The position numbers were made by a program, and so were the translations under genes. From Myxococcales bacterium (lineage in GTDB: Bacteria > Myxococcota_A > Polyangia > Polyangiales > Ga0077539): a stretch of DNA of 64,000 bases. Shown here piece after piece: positions 25,823 through 35,737 of this stretch. The stretch lies in assembly GCA_016792845.1 (NCBI GenBank), contig JAEUKH010000054.1, positions 212,531-276,530 of the forward strand, given 5' to 3'. The stretch's first letter is position 1. Each line of letters opens with the position of its first letter. The notes beneath the pieces were generated by a model that searched no databases, had not been told where the DNA came from, and saw only the letters and a list, made by a program, of their open reading frames with translations.

Positions 25823-28491
25823 TCGGTCACCTCGACTTCTTCGGGTTGGCGGGCCCTGAAGGTCTGGTCAATGTAGTCGTACAGGTCGAGGAAGTAGGTC
25901 TCCATCTGCGCGTTTCGCACGGGCGAATCGGCGTAGAAGGTGCCGCGGAAGCAGTTGTCTTGCGGTCGGCACCGCCCGTCGGGGAAGACCATGATGAACT
26001 TGCCGGGCCGGCGCCACGAGGGGATGGCCCGGTTGACCATGAAGTTGGCCACCAGGAGCCCCGTGGCCACGAGGTCTTGGGGCTGCTGCCCGTACCCGTG
26101 GAGGAAGAACACCACCGGGTAGCGCACGTTGGCGTTGGCCGGGTCGTGGTACCCCGGCGGCAGGTAGATGCTCACCGGGCCCGTGCGGTTGGCGCGCTCA
26201 GAGCGGTAGTCAAAGGTGCAGAAATTGCCGCGCGCGCAGCGGTTGGCGTTGTCAGGGGTCGACTCGAAGCGCGCGATGCTGCGGTCGGCGTTGGGCCACC
26301 GAGACTGCATCCAGTAGAGGGCGGTGTAGAAGCGGTTGGTGATCTGGGGGATGGTGCCGACGTGGCCGCCGTCGCCGCCCACGAGCTCGGCCATGGTGGC
26401 GTCGGGGTTGCCGTAGCGGAGCATCACGTGACCCGGCACCCGAGCCCAGTCGACGGTGTCGTGGGCGAAGTTCGCCTCGGGGGCGCGCTCGCCCGAGAGG
26501 GGCGCGAAATTGTTGAAGTAGTGCACCGGCAGCCCGCGCTGCGCGAAGGCGCCCATGAAGTGATTCGACACCGTGCCGAAGAGGAAGAGGTCTTTGGTGC
26601 CGCCGTCGGCCCACACGTCGACGCGACGCAGCCGGTCGATGGGCATGGTGGCCGCGAGGGTGCGGGGGTTGACGTCGATGAAGCGCTGGCCGCCGGGGTT
26701 GATGTCCCACCGGCCGTTGCCCTCGCCGGCGTCGTAGGCACAGGTGACGCCGGTGGGGCATCGCACACCATCAACGCCCACGTCTTCGTAAGGCTCGTTG
26801 GCGTCGTGGACGTAGTTGCCCTCGGTGCCGCCGGGGTTAAACTGCCGGTCGTAGTCGTCGCCCGCGGGGTCGGGGTTGGTCGCGGGGTCGTATCCGGGCT
26901 CCATCGCCGAGGCGACGCCGTCGGGGCCCACGTCGCTGAAGGGCTCGTAGAACTGCCGCAAGACGGGCTCGCCCGCGTCGCGCCGACGGTTGTCGTTCAC
27001 GTCGACGTAGAGGCTCACATCCATGGGGAAGTTGCCGGTGGTGCCGTCCCACCGGCCTGCGCGCCCGGCGGCGTGGGTGCCGTCGCAGAAGGTGCGCACC
27101 GGGAGCCGCCCGTCGGGGTTGTACTCTCGGTCGTACCAGCCCGTGAGGGTCACCGGGTTGGCGCAGCGCTCGGCGTCGCTGCGGGTGAGCTCGCTGTCAG
27201 GCAGCCCGCGGGGCAACACCCCGGTCATGCCCGTGGGCACGATCGCGTTGCCGAACATCCGGGTCAGGTCGCGAAAGATTTGGAGGTACGAGCGGCGATC
27301 GAAGGTGCCGCCCTGACCATCCCACCCGTCGGGGAAGAACCACTCTTCGTAGTGTTGCCGAAACTCAAAGAGGTCGCCGCGCAAGGGCGGGGTGCGCTCG
27401 GCGCTCGCACCGCGCGCGCAGCCCTCGGGGTCGCGGGCCCGCTCGGCCGCCGTGCAGAAACCACCGACGTGGTAGTCGTGGATGTAGTGCCCGAGGTAGT
27501 TCCAATCAACGGGGCCGCCGAGGGGCATCACGGCGTCGAAGCGGTCGGGGTTGCGCATCCCGATCATGCCGGCCCCCGCGGCGCCCATGCTCACCCCCAA
27601 GATCGAGTGGTAGGTGAAGCGCCGCCGCACCCGCCGGGTGCCGAGGTCGGCTCGCACCACAGCTTGCCATGTGCCAAACCTAGGCACTCGAAATTGCACA
27701 GCATTTCGGTCGCTCGTGAAGTGCACGTCGGCGGCCGGCACGACCCTCGGCGCGGCGATCGAGGGCCCCGTGTAGGCCAGCTCGATCTGGAGCTCGTAGC
27801 CCGTGGGCACCCGCGCCGCGTTCACCGGCAGGGTCATGGTGAGCTCGCGCGCGAGGCGGAGGTCGCCCGGGCCGAACTGCACCGCGGGGCCCACCGCGCG
27901 GTACCCCTCGGGGATCTGATCGGCGGCGCAGCGCAGCGTGACCGCGCGCCCGGTGACCTCGGCCGCTGAGGCGGGCAGGGCCACGCTGGCCTCGGCGAGC
28001 GCAGAGCCCGCGGCGCCGCGTACGGTCATCCCCGGGGCGAGCATCCCGCTCGCGGGCGCGGTGCCCATCGCGCATGCGGGCAGGGCGTCGGTCACGACGC
28101 GCACCGCGAGGGTCGCGCCGCCCACGCGGATCATCGCGTCGCCGACCGCGACACCTTGGATTTCGAGCTCCGCCGTCGACGCGCCCGAGGCGTACCGCAC
28201 CGCCGCGTTGGGCAACGCCGCGACCGCCGCCGCGCTGGTCTCGGCGCTCAACATCAGCGGGTCGCAGCGGTCGCGCTGGAGCCGCACCGTGACCGTCGCG
28301 CGGGCCCCCACCGCGAGGTGCAAGGCCGCCGGGTTGAAGCTCGGCCGCGGCTCGGGGTCGAGCTCGCACTGCCGTTCGCCCGCATCGGCCGCGACATCAG
28401 AAGCAGCATCGGTCACCGCGGGGCTCGGGTCAGAGCACCCTACACCCGCCACCGCACACAACGAACCAACCCACCAACGCAAGCGACGCAT
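25819..28491 (-). CDS. large lipoprotein with permuted esterase segments
   Basis: An 890-residue predicted lipoprotein (lipobox GVGC near residue 19). Residues 45-290 look like Ig-like/all-beta domains. Near residue 297 is a nucleophile elbow GVSMGAAGAGMIGMRNPDRF of the esterase D family. Residues 430-640 contain many acidic DVNDNRRRDAGEP-like segments typical of calcium-binding repeats. The C-terminal 120 residues hold what is normally the N-terminal half of an esterase: YLPPGYHDPAN, YPVVFFLHGYGQ, KFIMVFPDGR and FLDLYDYIDQTF. The halves therefore occur in swapped order. Substrate unknown; probably outside the cell. It overlaps the next gene by 4 nt. Confidence 0.7.
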   Translation of the reverse strand: MRRLRWWVGSLCAVAGVGCSDPSPAVTDAASDVAADAGERQCELDPEPRPSFNPAALHLAVGARATVTVRLQRDRCDPLMLSAETSAAAVAALPNAAVRYASGASTAELEIQGVAVGDAMIRVGGATLAVRVVTDALPACAMGTAPASGMLAPGMTVRGAAGSALAEASVALPASAAEVTGRAVTLRCAADQIPEGYRAVGPAVQFGPGDLRLARELTMTLPVNAARVPTGYELQIELAYTGPSIAAPRVVPAADVHFTSDRNAVQFRVPRFGTWQAVVRADLGTRRVRRRFTYHSILGVSMGAAGAGMIGMRNPDRFDAVMPLGGPVDWNYLGHYIHDYHVGGFCTAAERARDPEGCARGASAERTPPLRGDLFEFRQHYEEWFFPDGWDGQGGTFDRRSYLQIFRDLTRMFGNAIVPTGMTGVLPRGLPDSELTRSDAERCANPVTLTGWYDREYNPDGRLPVRTFCDGTHAAGRAGRWDGTTGNFPMDVSLYVDVNDNRRRDAGEPVLRQFYEPFSDVGPDGVASAMEPGYDPATNPDPAGDDYDRQFNPGGTEGNYVHDANEPYEDVGVDGVRCPTGVTCAYDAGEGNGRWDINPGGQRFIDVNPRTLAATMPIDRLRRVDVWADGGTKDLFLFGTVSNHFMGAFAQRGLPVHYFNNFAPLSGERAPEANFAHDTVDWARVPGHVMLRYGNPDATMAELVGGDGGHVGTIPQITNRFYTALYWMQSRWPNADRSIARFESTPDNANRCARGNFCTFDYRSERANRTGPVSIYLPPGYHDPANANVRYPVVFFLHGYGQQPQDLVATGLLVANFMVNRAIPSWRRPGKFIMVFPDGRCRPQDNCFRGTFYADSPVRNAQMETYFLDLYDYIDQTFRARQPEEVEVTE

Positions 28492-28558
28492 CGGCCGCGA
28501 GTGTACCCGATTCGCCGCGCGCCGCCGCAGCGCGAATCAACATCCCGCGCGAGAACCT

Positions 28559-29323
28559 TCAGCCCCGCCGACGCGCCAGAAACGACGCCACGGCCTCGGC
28601 GTGGGCCGGTGAGGCCCAACTGCGCCCGAAGTGCTCGAGCTCCAAGGCCCGTGCGGCGGCCGGGCCGCGCGACGGTGTCTCGCGCAAGAGCGTCAGCATG
28701 TGACGCAGGGCGTGACGGTCGTGTCGCACAAAGCGCGCGGCCTGGGCGAGGGCGACCGCGAGCCCCTCGCCAGGGGCCGCGAGCGCATCGGCGAAGCCCG
28801 CGGCGTGGGCCTCGTCGGCGCTCACCGGGTCGGCCGAGAGGAGCCAGCGTACGGCGGTGCCGGGCGAGACGGTCTGCGCGAGGCGCGCGGCGCCGCCCCA
28901 ACCCGTGGTGACCGCGAAGTTGAGCTGGGCCCACACAAAGCGCGCCTGCCGCTCGACGACCCTGAGGTCGCAGGCCGCCGCGAGTTCGCATCCGCCGCCG
29001 TGGGCGTCGCCGCACACCGCGGCGATGAGGGGCACCCCGAGGCGCCGGAGGGCGTCGACCGAGGCGTGGGCCCGCTTCGCGAACGCGCGGGCGCCCCGGG
29101 CCGATTTGACCGCGTGCAAGACCTGCAGATCGCCCCCCGCGATGAAGCCGCCGCCGGCGGCCGAGCCCGTGAGCACCACGGCCTTCACGGCGCCTTCGCG
29201 TTGCATCGCGCGGGCCGCGTCACCGAGGGCGTCGAGGGTGTCGAGGTCGAGGGCGTTGCGACGCGCGGGGCGGTCGACGGTGAGCACCGCGATGGGGCCC
29301 TCGGCGCGAACGGTGAGGCTCAC
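28559..29323 (-). CDS. enoyl-CoA hydratase/isomerase family protein
   Basis: A 254-residue crotonase-fold protein that acts on an acyl-CoA substrate, typically hydrating a trans-2-enoyl-CoA. It shows LTVDRPARRNALD, the oxyanion-hole segment FIAGGDLQ and AAVCGDAHGGGCELAAACDLRV near residue 105, here split as AAVCGDAHGGG and CELAAACDLRV. One catalytic Glu is present in the GGGCEL position, whereas the second typical Glu is not obvious in ALVWAQ-like FVWAQLNFAVTTGWGG, so another reaction is possible. It overlaps the RimK-like gene by 4 nt. Confidence 0.85.
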   Translation of the reverse strand: MSLTVRAEGPIAVLTVDRPARRNALDLDTLDALGDAARAMQREGAVKAVVLTGSAAGGGFIAGGDLQVLHAVKSARGARAFAKRAHASVDALRRLGVPLIAAVCGDAHGGGCELAAACDLRVVERQARFVWAQLNFAVTTGWGGAARLAQTVSPGTAVRWLLSADPVSADEAHAAGFADALAAPGEGLAVALAQAARFVRHDRHALRHMLTLLRETPSRGPAAARALELEHFGRSWASPAHAEAVASFLARRRG

Positions 29324-30336
29324 CGCGACGACCCCCCTTCGGGGTCTGGCACCACCGAGCCGGTGCCGAGCACCACGGCGCGCTTGCGCGGGCGGGCGCT
29401 GCGCTCGACGGCCATGGCGGGGTCTTCGTTGCGGGCGGCCTTCTTGCGCTTCTGGCGCCGCTGCACGAAGCGCTCGGCGTGCTTGATGATCGCGGTGGCC
29501 ACGTCGAGGCGGGTCGAGCCCTCGATGCCTTCGAGGCCGGGCGAGCTGTTGATCTCAAGGATCTTCGGCCCGCTGCGGGTCTCGAGCATGTCGACGCCGC
29601 CCAGTTCGAGCCCCATCACGCGGCACGCCTCGACCGCGGCGCGCGCATACCGCGGGTCGAGCTCGGTGATGGGCTCGGCGTCGCCGCCGCGGTGGAGGTT
29701 CGAGCGAAACTCGCCCTTCTGGGCCTTGCGGCGCATCGCCGCGACGACCTTGCGACCGGCCACGATGGCCCGAATGTCGCGGCCCCGCGATTCGGCCACG
29801 AACTCTTGGAGGATGATGTCTTGCCCCATGCTCCAGAACGCTTCGAGGGTGCTCTCGATCGACTGGCGGGTCTCGGCCAGCATCACCCCGATGCCTTGGG
29901 TGCCTTGATGCAACTTCACGATCGCCGGAGGGCCCCCCACCAAGGCCAGCGCGGCATCGAGATGGGCGCTGGTCTTCGTACAAACCGTGGTCGGAATGTC
30001 GAGGTCTTTCTTCGTCAAGAGCTGCATCGCGCGGAGCTTGTCGCGCGAGCGCGCGATGGCCACCGCCGAGTTGAGCACCGCCGTGCCCATCATGTCGAAC
30101 TGCCGCACCACCGCGAGGCCGTAGCTCGTGATGCTGGCCCCGATCCGCGGGATCACCAGGTCGAAGCGCTGCACCTCATCGCCCTTGAGGAAGAGCGAGG
30201 GCGTGCCCCGGGTCACCACCAGCGAGATGTCGAGGGGGTCGACCACCCGCACCTCGTGGCCCCGCGCATAGGCCGCCTCGACGAGGCGGCGGGTCGAATA
30301 GATCGAGGCCCGGCGTGACAAGATCAGTACATTCAT
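29320..30336 (-). CDS. rimK: RimK-family ATP-grasp glutamate ligase
   Basis: ATP-grasp ligase of the RimK type, which adds glutamate residues to the C-terminus of ribosomal protein S6 in E. coli; other members modify different targets. The 338-residue protein begins MNVLILSRRASIYSTRRL and has DLVIPRIGASITSYG, the ATP-grasp strands KLHQGTQGIGVML, ILQEFVAES and DIRAIVAGRKVVAAM, and the Mg-binding ending KILEINSSPGLEGIE. The start at 30336 is supported by a candidate promoter at 30422-30449. The last 40 residues are basic and Arg/Lys-rich, an extension beyond the family core. Confidence 0.92.
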   Translation of the reverse strand: MNVLILSRRASIYSTRRLVEAAYARGHEVRVVDPLDISLVVTRGTPSLFLKGDEVQRFDLVIPRIGASITSYGLAVVRQFDMMGTAVLNSAVAIARSRDKLRAMQLLTKKDLDIPTTVCTKTSAHLDAALALVGGPPAIVKLHQGTQGIGVMLAETRQSIESTLEAFWSMGQDIILQEFVAESRGRDIRAIVAGRKVVAAMRRKAQKGEFRSNLHRGGDAEPITELDPRYARAAVEACRVMGLELGGVDMLETRSGPKILEINSSPGLEGIEGSTRLDVATAIIKHAERFVQRRQKRKKAARNEDPAMAVERSARPRKRAVVLGTGSVVPDPEGGSSR

Positions 30337-30421
30337 CGGGGCGTCGAACCTTCTCGCAGCGTCGCACGACCCTGTACGCGCCCGCGGCAACGGGGGCGCA
30401 GGGCCGCTCAAAAGGCGCGCG

Positions 30422-30449
30422 ATGGTAGGCACCCGCCCGGGGGTGTCAA
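30422..30449 (-). promoter_or_regulatory. putative promoter of the rimK-led gene chain
   Basis: On the minus strand TTGACA (30449-30444) and TACCAT (30427-30422) are separated by 16 nt. Transcription would start about 80 nt before the rimK ATG. It faces away from tsaE, which starts at 30485 on the other strand. Confidence 0.45.
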
Positions 30450-30484
30450 GCCGCTCTCGCCGAGAGTGTGCTACGAGGCCCGCG

Positions 30485-31006
30485 ATGCAACGCGAATTGC
30501 TGCAAAAAACAGCGCTCTCGGCCCGGGCCCTGCGCACCCTCGGGTGGCACCTCGGGGGCCGCTGCGTCGCCGGCGAGGTCATCGCCCTCTCGGGGCCCCT
30601 CGGGGCCGGCAAGACCCTGCTCACCCAAGCCTTGGCCCGCGGGTTGGGCGTCGGCTTCGACACCCGCGTCACGAGCCCGACCTTCACGGTGGTGCAGGCG
30701 TACGAGGGCCGCTTGGGGCTCCATCACGCAGACCTTTATCGCCTCGGCTCTGCCGACGAGCTTCACGAGATCGGGCTCTTTGAGCAGAGCGTCGACGGCG
30801 TGGCGGTGATCGAGTGGCCCGAGCACGGCGCGGGGGCCATCCCCGAGGGGGCGCTGTGGGTCTTCATCACCGTCGAGGGCCCCGAAACCCGCGGGGTGCG
30901 CTTCGCGGGCGACGAGGCCGTCTTGGCGCGCTTTGCGTCGGCCCTCGGCGCGGGCGAAGAGGGGGTCGACCCGCGGGTGTACTCGCACGACGGCGACGAC
31001 CCTTGA
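30485..31006 (+). CDS. tsaE: tRNA threonylcarbamoyladenosine biosynthesis ATPase TsaE
   Basis: P-loop ATPase needed with TsaB, TsaC and TsaD for the t6A modification of tRNAs reading ANN codons. The 173-residue protein has Walker A GPLGAGKT near residue 39, the family segment TRVTSPTFTVVQAYEG, HADLYRL and an EWPEHG motif. The ATG at 30485 gives the expected N-terminal helix and the length is slightly longer than the typical 150 because of an acidic C-terminal tail. It is the first of two plus-strand genes, divergent from rimK. Confidence 0.95.
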   Translation: MQRELLQKTALSARALRTLGWHLGGRCVAGEVIALSGPLGAGKTLLTQALARGLGVGFDTRVTSPTFTVVQAYEGRLGLHHADLYRLGSADELHEIGLFEQSVDGVAVIEWPEHGAGAIPEGALWVFITVEGPETRGVRFAGDEAVLARFASALGAGEEGVDPRVYSHDGDDP

Positions 31007-31093
31007 GCCACCGGCGGCCCGGCAGGGGTGCGCAGCCGTCAGGGTTTAGGGCAAACCGTGCGCGCGATCGGGCCGCGGCGGTGACTTCGGGGT

Positions 31094-33358
31094 ATGGTCT
31101 CACCCACGATGGGTGCACTGTTCGACGACGTCAGGGCGGGGCTCGAAGAAGAGCGGGGCCACTTCTCAAAAGACCGTCGGGTCTTGAGCTTTGATGAGTA
31201 TCTCGCGCTCGTCGAGGGGGCGCCCCGGCGCTACACCCGCGACGCGGCGCGGTACCTCAGAGACCTCTTCGAGCACTACGGCACCGCGCCCATCGAGCGG
31301 CCCTATGGGCACTTCACGCGCTGGCGGCTATTCGACCTCCCGTGGGAGGATGAGGCCGGTCGGGCCGACGCGCTGGTGCATCACGAGGGGCTCCAGGCTG
31401 AGGTGTTTCGGTGCCTCCACACCTTCGCGCGGCAGGGCAAGGTGCACAGGATGGTGCTCTTGCACGGCCCCAACGGGAGCGCCAAATCGACCTTCTGCGC
31501 CAGCATCATGCGCGCGATGGAGCACTACGCCCGGCAAGACGAGGGCGCGCTCTACCGCTTCAACTGGATCTTCCCCCGGGGGCGCGGCACCGACAACGCG
31601 CGGATCGGGTTTGGCCCTTCGGCGCGCGACTTCGAGGGCCCGCGCCCCGGCGAGAGCTACGCCCACCTCGAAGACGCCGCGATCGAGGCGAAGCTGCCCT
31701 GCGAGCTGCGCGACCACCCGCTGCTCCTCTTGCCGCGCGCGCTGCGGTTGAAGCTCCTCGCGCGGGTCTATGAGGGCACCGGCGAGTCGGCCCCCGAGCT
31801 CCTCACCCGCGGCGGGCTCTCGCACAAATCGCAGATGATCTTCGACGCGCTCTTGAGCGCGTACCGGGGCGACCTCGAGCGCGTGCTCGGGCACGTCCAG
31901 GTCGAGCGGTGGTACATCTCGCGGCGCTACCGTCAGGGCGCGGTCACCCTGGGGCCGCAGATGGCCGCCGACGCCAAGGAGCGCCAGGTGACGGCCCCGC
32001 GCTCGCTCTCATCGCTGCCGCCCTCGCTCCAGAACGTGTCGCTCTTCGAGCCCTACGGCGAGCTCGTCGACGCCGCGGGGGGCCTTCTCGAATACAGCGA
32101 TCTCCTCAAGCGCCCCCTCGAAGCGTGGAAGTACCTCCTCATCATGATCGAGACCGGCGAGGTGTCGCTCAACGCGAGCAACATCGCGCCGAACCTCGTG
32201 CTCATGGCCAGCTCGAACGAGGGCCACCTCGACGCCTTCCGCGAGCACCCCGAGTACCCGAGCTTCCGCGGGCGCCTTGAGCTCGCGCGGGCCGGTTACC
32301 TCCGCGACTGGCACGCCGAGCGGCTGATCTACGACCGCCAGGTGGTGCCCGGCATCGCGCGCCACGTGGCCCCCCACGCGACCGAGATGGCCGCCCTCTT
32401 CGCGGTGCTCTCGCGGATGAAGAAGCCCGTCTCAGACCGCTACCCGCGGCCCCTGGGGCACCTTGCGAGCGAGCTCACGCCGCTCGAAAAAGCCGACCTC
32501 TTCGCCGAGGGGCGGGTGCCCGCGCGGCTCTCAGACGAGCAGTCAAAAGAGCTTCGCGCCAACATCGCGCGGCTCTGGCACGAGTACGACCACGACGCCC
32601 ACTACGAGGGCCGCACGGGGGCTTCGCCGCGCGAGATCCGCGGGGTCTTGGGCGACGCCGCGCAGCACCCCGAGTATGCGTGCCTCTCACCCTTCGCGGT
32701 GCTCGAACGGCTGAGCGACCTGTCGCAACGCAGCGCCGAGTTCGAGTGGCTGAGGCAGGAGTCGAAGACGGGCGGCTACCACGACCCGCAGCAGTTCTTG
32801 CGGCTGCTCAGAGCGCGGCTGCTCGACCACGGCGAAGAGGCCCTGCGGAGCGCCACGGGGCTCATCGACGAGGCGCGATACCAAGAGTCTTTCGAGCGGT
32901 ATGTGATGCACGTCTCGGCCTGGCTCAAGGGCGAGAAGATCTTCAACCGCGTCACCAACCGCGACGAGCCCGCCGACGAGACGATGATGCGCGAGACCGA
33001 GCAAAACCTCGGGGTCGCGGGCGCCCACGATGAGTTTCGCAAGAACCTCATCTCGCAGGTGGCGGCGTGGGCCATCGACCACCCGGGCGAGGGGGTGCCG
33101 TACGCGACGCTCTTTCCGCAGCATTTGCAGAAGCTGAAGGAGCGGTACTACGGCACCCGGCGCAAGCTCGTGGCCGGGTACACCGAGGCGCTCGTGCGCT
33201 TGATCGCCGAGAAGGGCGACGGGCTCGACGACGAAGACCAGAAGCGCGCCGCGCGCACCCTCGAAGCGCTCACCGACCGCTCGGGGTACTGCCCCGCGTG
33301 CGCCCGCGACATGGCCGTGGCGCTCTTGAAGGAGCGCTTCTCAGACATCAAGCGCTAG
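31094..33358 (+). CDS. prkA: PrkA-family AAA+ serine kinase/protease
   Basis: PrkA proteins are AAA+ ATPases originally described as serine protein kinases and more recently linked to stress-response proteolysis. The 754-residue product is longer than the usual 630-690. The Walker A motif GPNGSAKST lies at residues 125-133; the PrkA core includes LPPSLQNVSLFEPYGELVDAAGG split around it, LIMIETGEVSLNASNI and a C-terminal PrkA domain with SLFDEARYQESF-like IDEARYQESFERYVMHVSAW and KGEKIFNRVTN. A CxxC pair (CPAC) sits near the C-terminus. The ATG at 31109 is an equally possible start five codons on. Confidence 0.9.
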   Translation: MVSPTMGALFDDVRAGLEEERGHFSKDRRVLSFDEYLALVEGAPRRYTRDAARYLRDLFEHYGTAPIERPYGHFTRWRLFDLPWEDEAGRADALVHHEGLQAEVFRCLHTFARQGKVHRMVLLHGPNGSAKSTFCASIMRAMEHYARQDEGALYRFNWIFPRGRGTDNARIGFGPSARDFEGPRPGESYAHLEDAAIEAKLPCELRDHPLLLLPRALRLKLLARVYEGTGESAPELLTRGGLSHKSQMIFDALLSAYRGDLERVLGHVQVERWYISRRYRQGAVTLGPQMAADAKERQVTAPRSLSSLPPSLQNVSLFEPYGELVDAAGGLLEYSDLLKRPLEAWKYLLIMIETGEVSLNASNIAPNLVLMASSNEGHLDAFREHPEYPSFRGRLELARAGYLRDWHAERLIYDRQVVPGIARHVAPHATEMAALFAVLSRMKKPVSDRYPRPLGHLASELTPLEKADLFAEGRVPARLSDEQSKELRANIARLWHEYDHDAHYEGRTGASPREIRGVLGDAAQHPEYACLSPFAVLERLSDLSQRSAEFEWLRQESKTGGYHDPQQFLRLLRARLLDHGEEALRSATGLIDEARYQESFERYVMHVSAWLKGEKIFNRVTNRDEPADETMMRETEQNLGVAGAHDEFRKNLISQVAAWAIDHPGEGVPYATLFPQHLQKLKERYYGTRRKLVAGYTEALVRLIAEKGDGLDDEDQKRAARTLEALTDRSGYCPACARDMAVALLKERFSDIKR

Positions 33359-33365
33359 CCGCGCC

Positions 33366-35723
33366 TCAGTGGCTGAGCACGTCGCCGAACTCGGCGAAGC
33401 GCGCGCTCATTTCGCGCTGCTCCCACACGCTGGCGGGGGTCGTAAACACCGTGGCGCCGTCGTACACGAAGACCTGACGCTCGCCCATGAGGTCGAGCAG
33501 CGCGGTGGTGCCGAGGTCGGTGCGGCCGTCGCCGTTGAAGTCACCGACGGGGCTCACGGCCTCGGCCAACGAGGGCGCGGGGCCGCCGCCCGGGCCGCGC
33601 AGCGCCATCGCAAACTGCAAGCCCCCAGACGAGCCGCGAAACAGCACCAGGCAGCCGCTCCGAAAGGCCACCGCGGCGTCGCCGAAGCCGTCGCCGTCGA
33701 GGTCGCCGGTGCCGACGAGCCGCGCGCTCAGCGCCCCCGAGCCGATGGCCCCGGCGCACCAGGTCTGCGTCGCGAAGGGCGTGCTCTGCGCGACAAACTG
33801 CCGACCCGTCGAGACCTGCGTGTAAGTGAACAGGGCCTCGTGCGAGAGCACCCCGAGGTCGGCGCGGCCGTCGCCGTTGACGTCTCCGAGCGCCGCGATC
33901 GCGTTGCCGAAGCCCAGGCCCAACGCCATCGGAGCGTTCAGCCGCTCAGGCATCGGGCACTGAAAGGGCGCCGGGCGCGGCTGGCCAAAATACACCGTCA
34001 CGGGTTGGGCGTTGTTGGGCAGCGGCGCCATCAGCACCGCGCCCATCGCGAAGTCGCCGTACCCGTCGCCGTCGAGGTCGCCCAAGCCCGTGAGCGTGAC
34101 CTGCTCGACGGGCTGCCCCGCGTCGGCCATGCAGCCCGTGGGCACGGTCATCTGGCCGACTCCGGGCTGCATCGCGCCGAAGTGGAGCAGCGCGCCGTAG
34201 CTGTTCGGGTTGCTCGCCGCGCGCATCGACACCAGCGCGTCGGCGTACCCGTCGCCGTCAAAATCGGTGGCCCCGAGGCTCTGCCCGAGGGCCTCTCCGT
34301 TGGTCGGGATGAGCTCGTACGTGTTCAGCAGTCCGTTGCGCAGCGTGTTGCCGTAGATCACCGACACCCGGCTCCGGTCGCCCGCGCTCGCGGCGAAATC
34401 GCCGTACCCGTCGCCGTTGAGGTCGCCCAATGCGGCGATGTCGCTCGGGCCCACGGCCATGTCGTTCGGGTTGCCCGCGGGGAAGGGCTGCATCGGCGGC
34501 GCCATCGTGCCCGCACGGAAGCCCCACTGGAGCCGCGTCTCGTTGCTCGGGTTGGGGCTCGCCACGTTGCGCGCCCCGGCCACGAGGTCGGCGAAGCCGT
34601 CGGCGTCGTAATCGAGGTACGTGCGAAAGCCCACGCCGTCGCCCTGCATGGCCGCTGCGGGCGCGAGAAACCATCGCTTGTTGCCGACGCTGCGCACGTT
34701 GCCGTGCTCGACCACCAGGCGGTACCACCAGGTGCCCGCGCCGAAGATGAAGTTGTTGAGCTCCCACCCGACGCTGTTGCCCTGCGCGCGGCTCATCTCG
34801 CGCTGCAAGGTCTGGCCCCCCGCGGGCGCCATCTCGACGTAGACCCGCTGCACGTTCGGGAGGGTGACCTTGGCCCGAATGCGGGGCATCCGGCTGCTGA
34901 GAAGCGAGAACGAGGCAGGCGCCGTGAGGTAGGCCCCGGGGTCGGGCCCGAGCACGATGCGGTCGTTCGGCACGTCTGCGGGGCCCGCGTCGGGCATCGC
35001 GGCGTCAGGCGCGCCCGCGTCAAAACCGCTGTCAAAGCCGCCGTCAAAGCCGCTGTCAAAGCCCGCATCGGGGGCGCCCAGATCGGGGGCGCCGACGTCT
35101 ACGCCAGCATCCCCCGAGGCGGTGTCGACCATGTTGACATCGTGAACATCGAGCCCGCCCTGGCTGGCGTCGCTGGGGGCCCGCGCGTCGAGGGCGCTCA
35201 TGAGGTCGACGGCGGCGTTGGGGGGCGCTTCTTCGAGGGTGTTGGTCGGGCGCAGGGCGCTCTGGCAGACACCGTCGATGCAGGTGAGGCCGTCGGCGCA
35301 GTCGGTGACGTTGATGCAGCGCTGCTGAAGAAACATCGGCAAGACGAGCTTCTTGCCTTCGATGAAGCCGGTGATGGCGGTGAGCTGCACGGCGTCGCGG
35401 CGGCCGGTGCCCTGAAACGACGCCGAGACGGTGACACGCACCCCGCGGCGCGCGTCGTCGCCCTCGGGCACGACCCCGAACGAGAACGGGATCGCCACCG
35501 TCAAGGGCGGCGTCGGGGTGTTGCTCACCACCACCCGCGAGCGGCCTCGGTCGACGCGCCCGTCGCGGTCTTGCACCAAGAGCTCGACGGTTTCGAGGCG
35601 CCCCGAGCCGACCGCGATGTCGGTGCCGACCACCACGAGGAGCTGCGACGCCGGGCGCTCGCGGCACGCGCTCTGGAGCGAAGCGAGGAGCAACAACGTA
35701 CCCGTCAGGGCGCGAGACTTCAT
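33366..35723 (-). CDS. FG-GAP repeat lipoprotein
   Basis: A 785-residue predicted lipoprotein (signal peptide with lipobox LQSAC). After an Ig-like first domain and an Asp/Ala/Pro-rich spacer with DAGFDSGFDGGF units, the C-terminal 400 residues form about seven FG-GAP/VCBS propeller blades, each with the calcium-binding loop DxDGDGxxD (for example DLNGDGYGD, DFDGDGYAD, DVNGDGRAD). This resembles the integrin alpha beta-propeller and suggests an exported, Ca-stabilised binding protein. I chose the ATG at 35723, preceded by AGAGGT, over the one seven codons upstream. Confidence 0.8.
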   Translation of the reverse strand: MKSRALTGTLLLLASLQSACRERPASQLLVVVGTDIAVGSGRLETVELLVQDRDGRVDRGRSRVVVSNTPTPPLTVAIPFSFGVVPEGDDARRGVRVTVSASFQGTGRRDAVQLTAITGFIEGKKLVLPMFLQQRCINVTDCADGLTCIDGVCQSALRPTNTLEEAPPNAAVDLMSALDARAPSDASQGGLDVHDVNMVDTASGDAGVDVGAPDLGAPDAGFDSGFDGGFDSGFDAGAPDAAMPDAGPADVPNDRIVLGPDPGAYLTAPASFSLLSSRMPRIRAKVTLPNVQRVYVEMAPAGGQTLQREMSRAQGNSVGWELNNFIFGAGTWWYRLVVEHGNVRSVGNKRWFLAPAAAMQGDGVGFRTYLDYDADGFADLVAGARNVASPNPSNETRLQWGFRAGTMAPPMQPFPAGNPNDMAVGPSDIAALGDLNGDGYGDFAASAGDRSRVSVIYGNTLRNGLLNTYELIPTNGEALGQSLGATDFDGDGYADALVSMRAASNPNSYGALLHFGAMQPGVGQMTVPTGCMADAGQPVEQVTLTGLGDLDGDGYGDFAMGAVLMAPLPNNAQPVTVYFGQPRPAPFQCPMPERLNAPMALGLGFGNAIAALGDVNGDGRADLGVLSHEALFTYTQVSTGRQFVAQSTPFATQTWCAGAIGSGALSARLVGTGDLDGDGFGDAAVAFRSGCLVLFRGSSGGLQFAMALRGPGGGPAPSLAEAVSPVGDFNGDGRTDLGTTALLDLMGERQVFVYDGATVFTTPASVWEQREMSARFAEFGDVLSH

Positions 35724-35737
35724 GGGCACCTCTGCGA

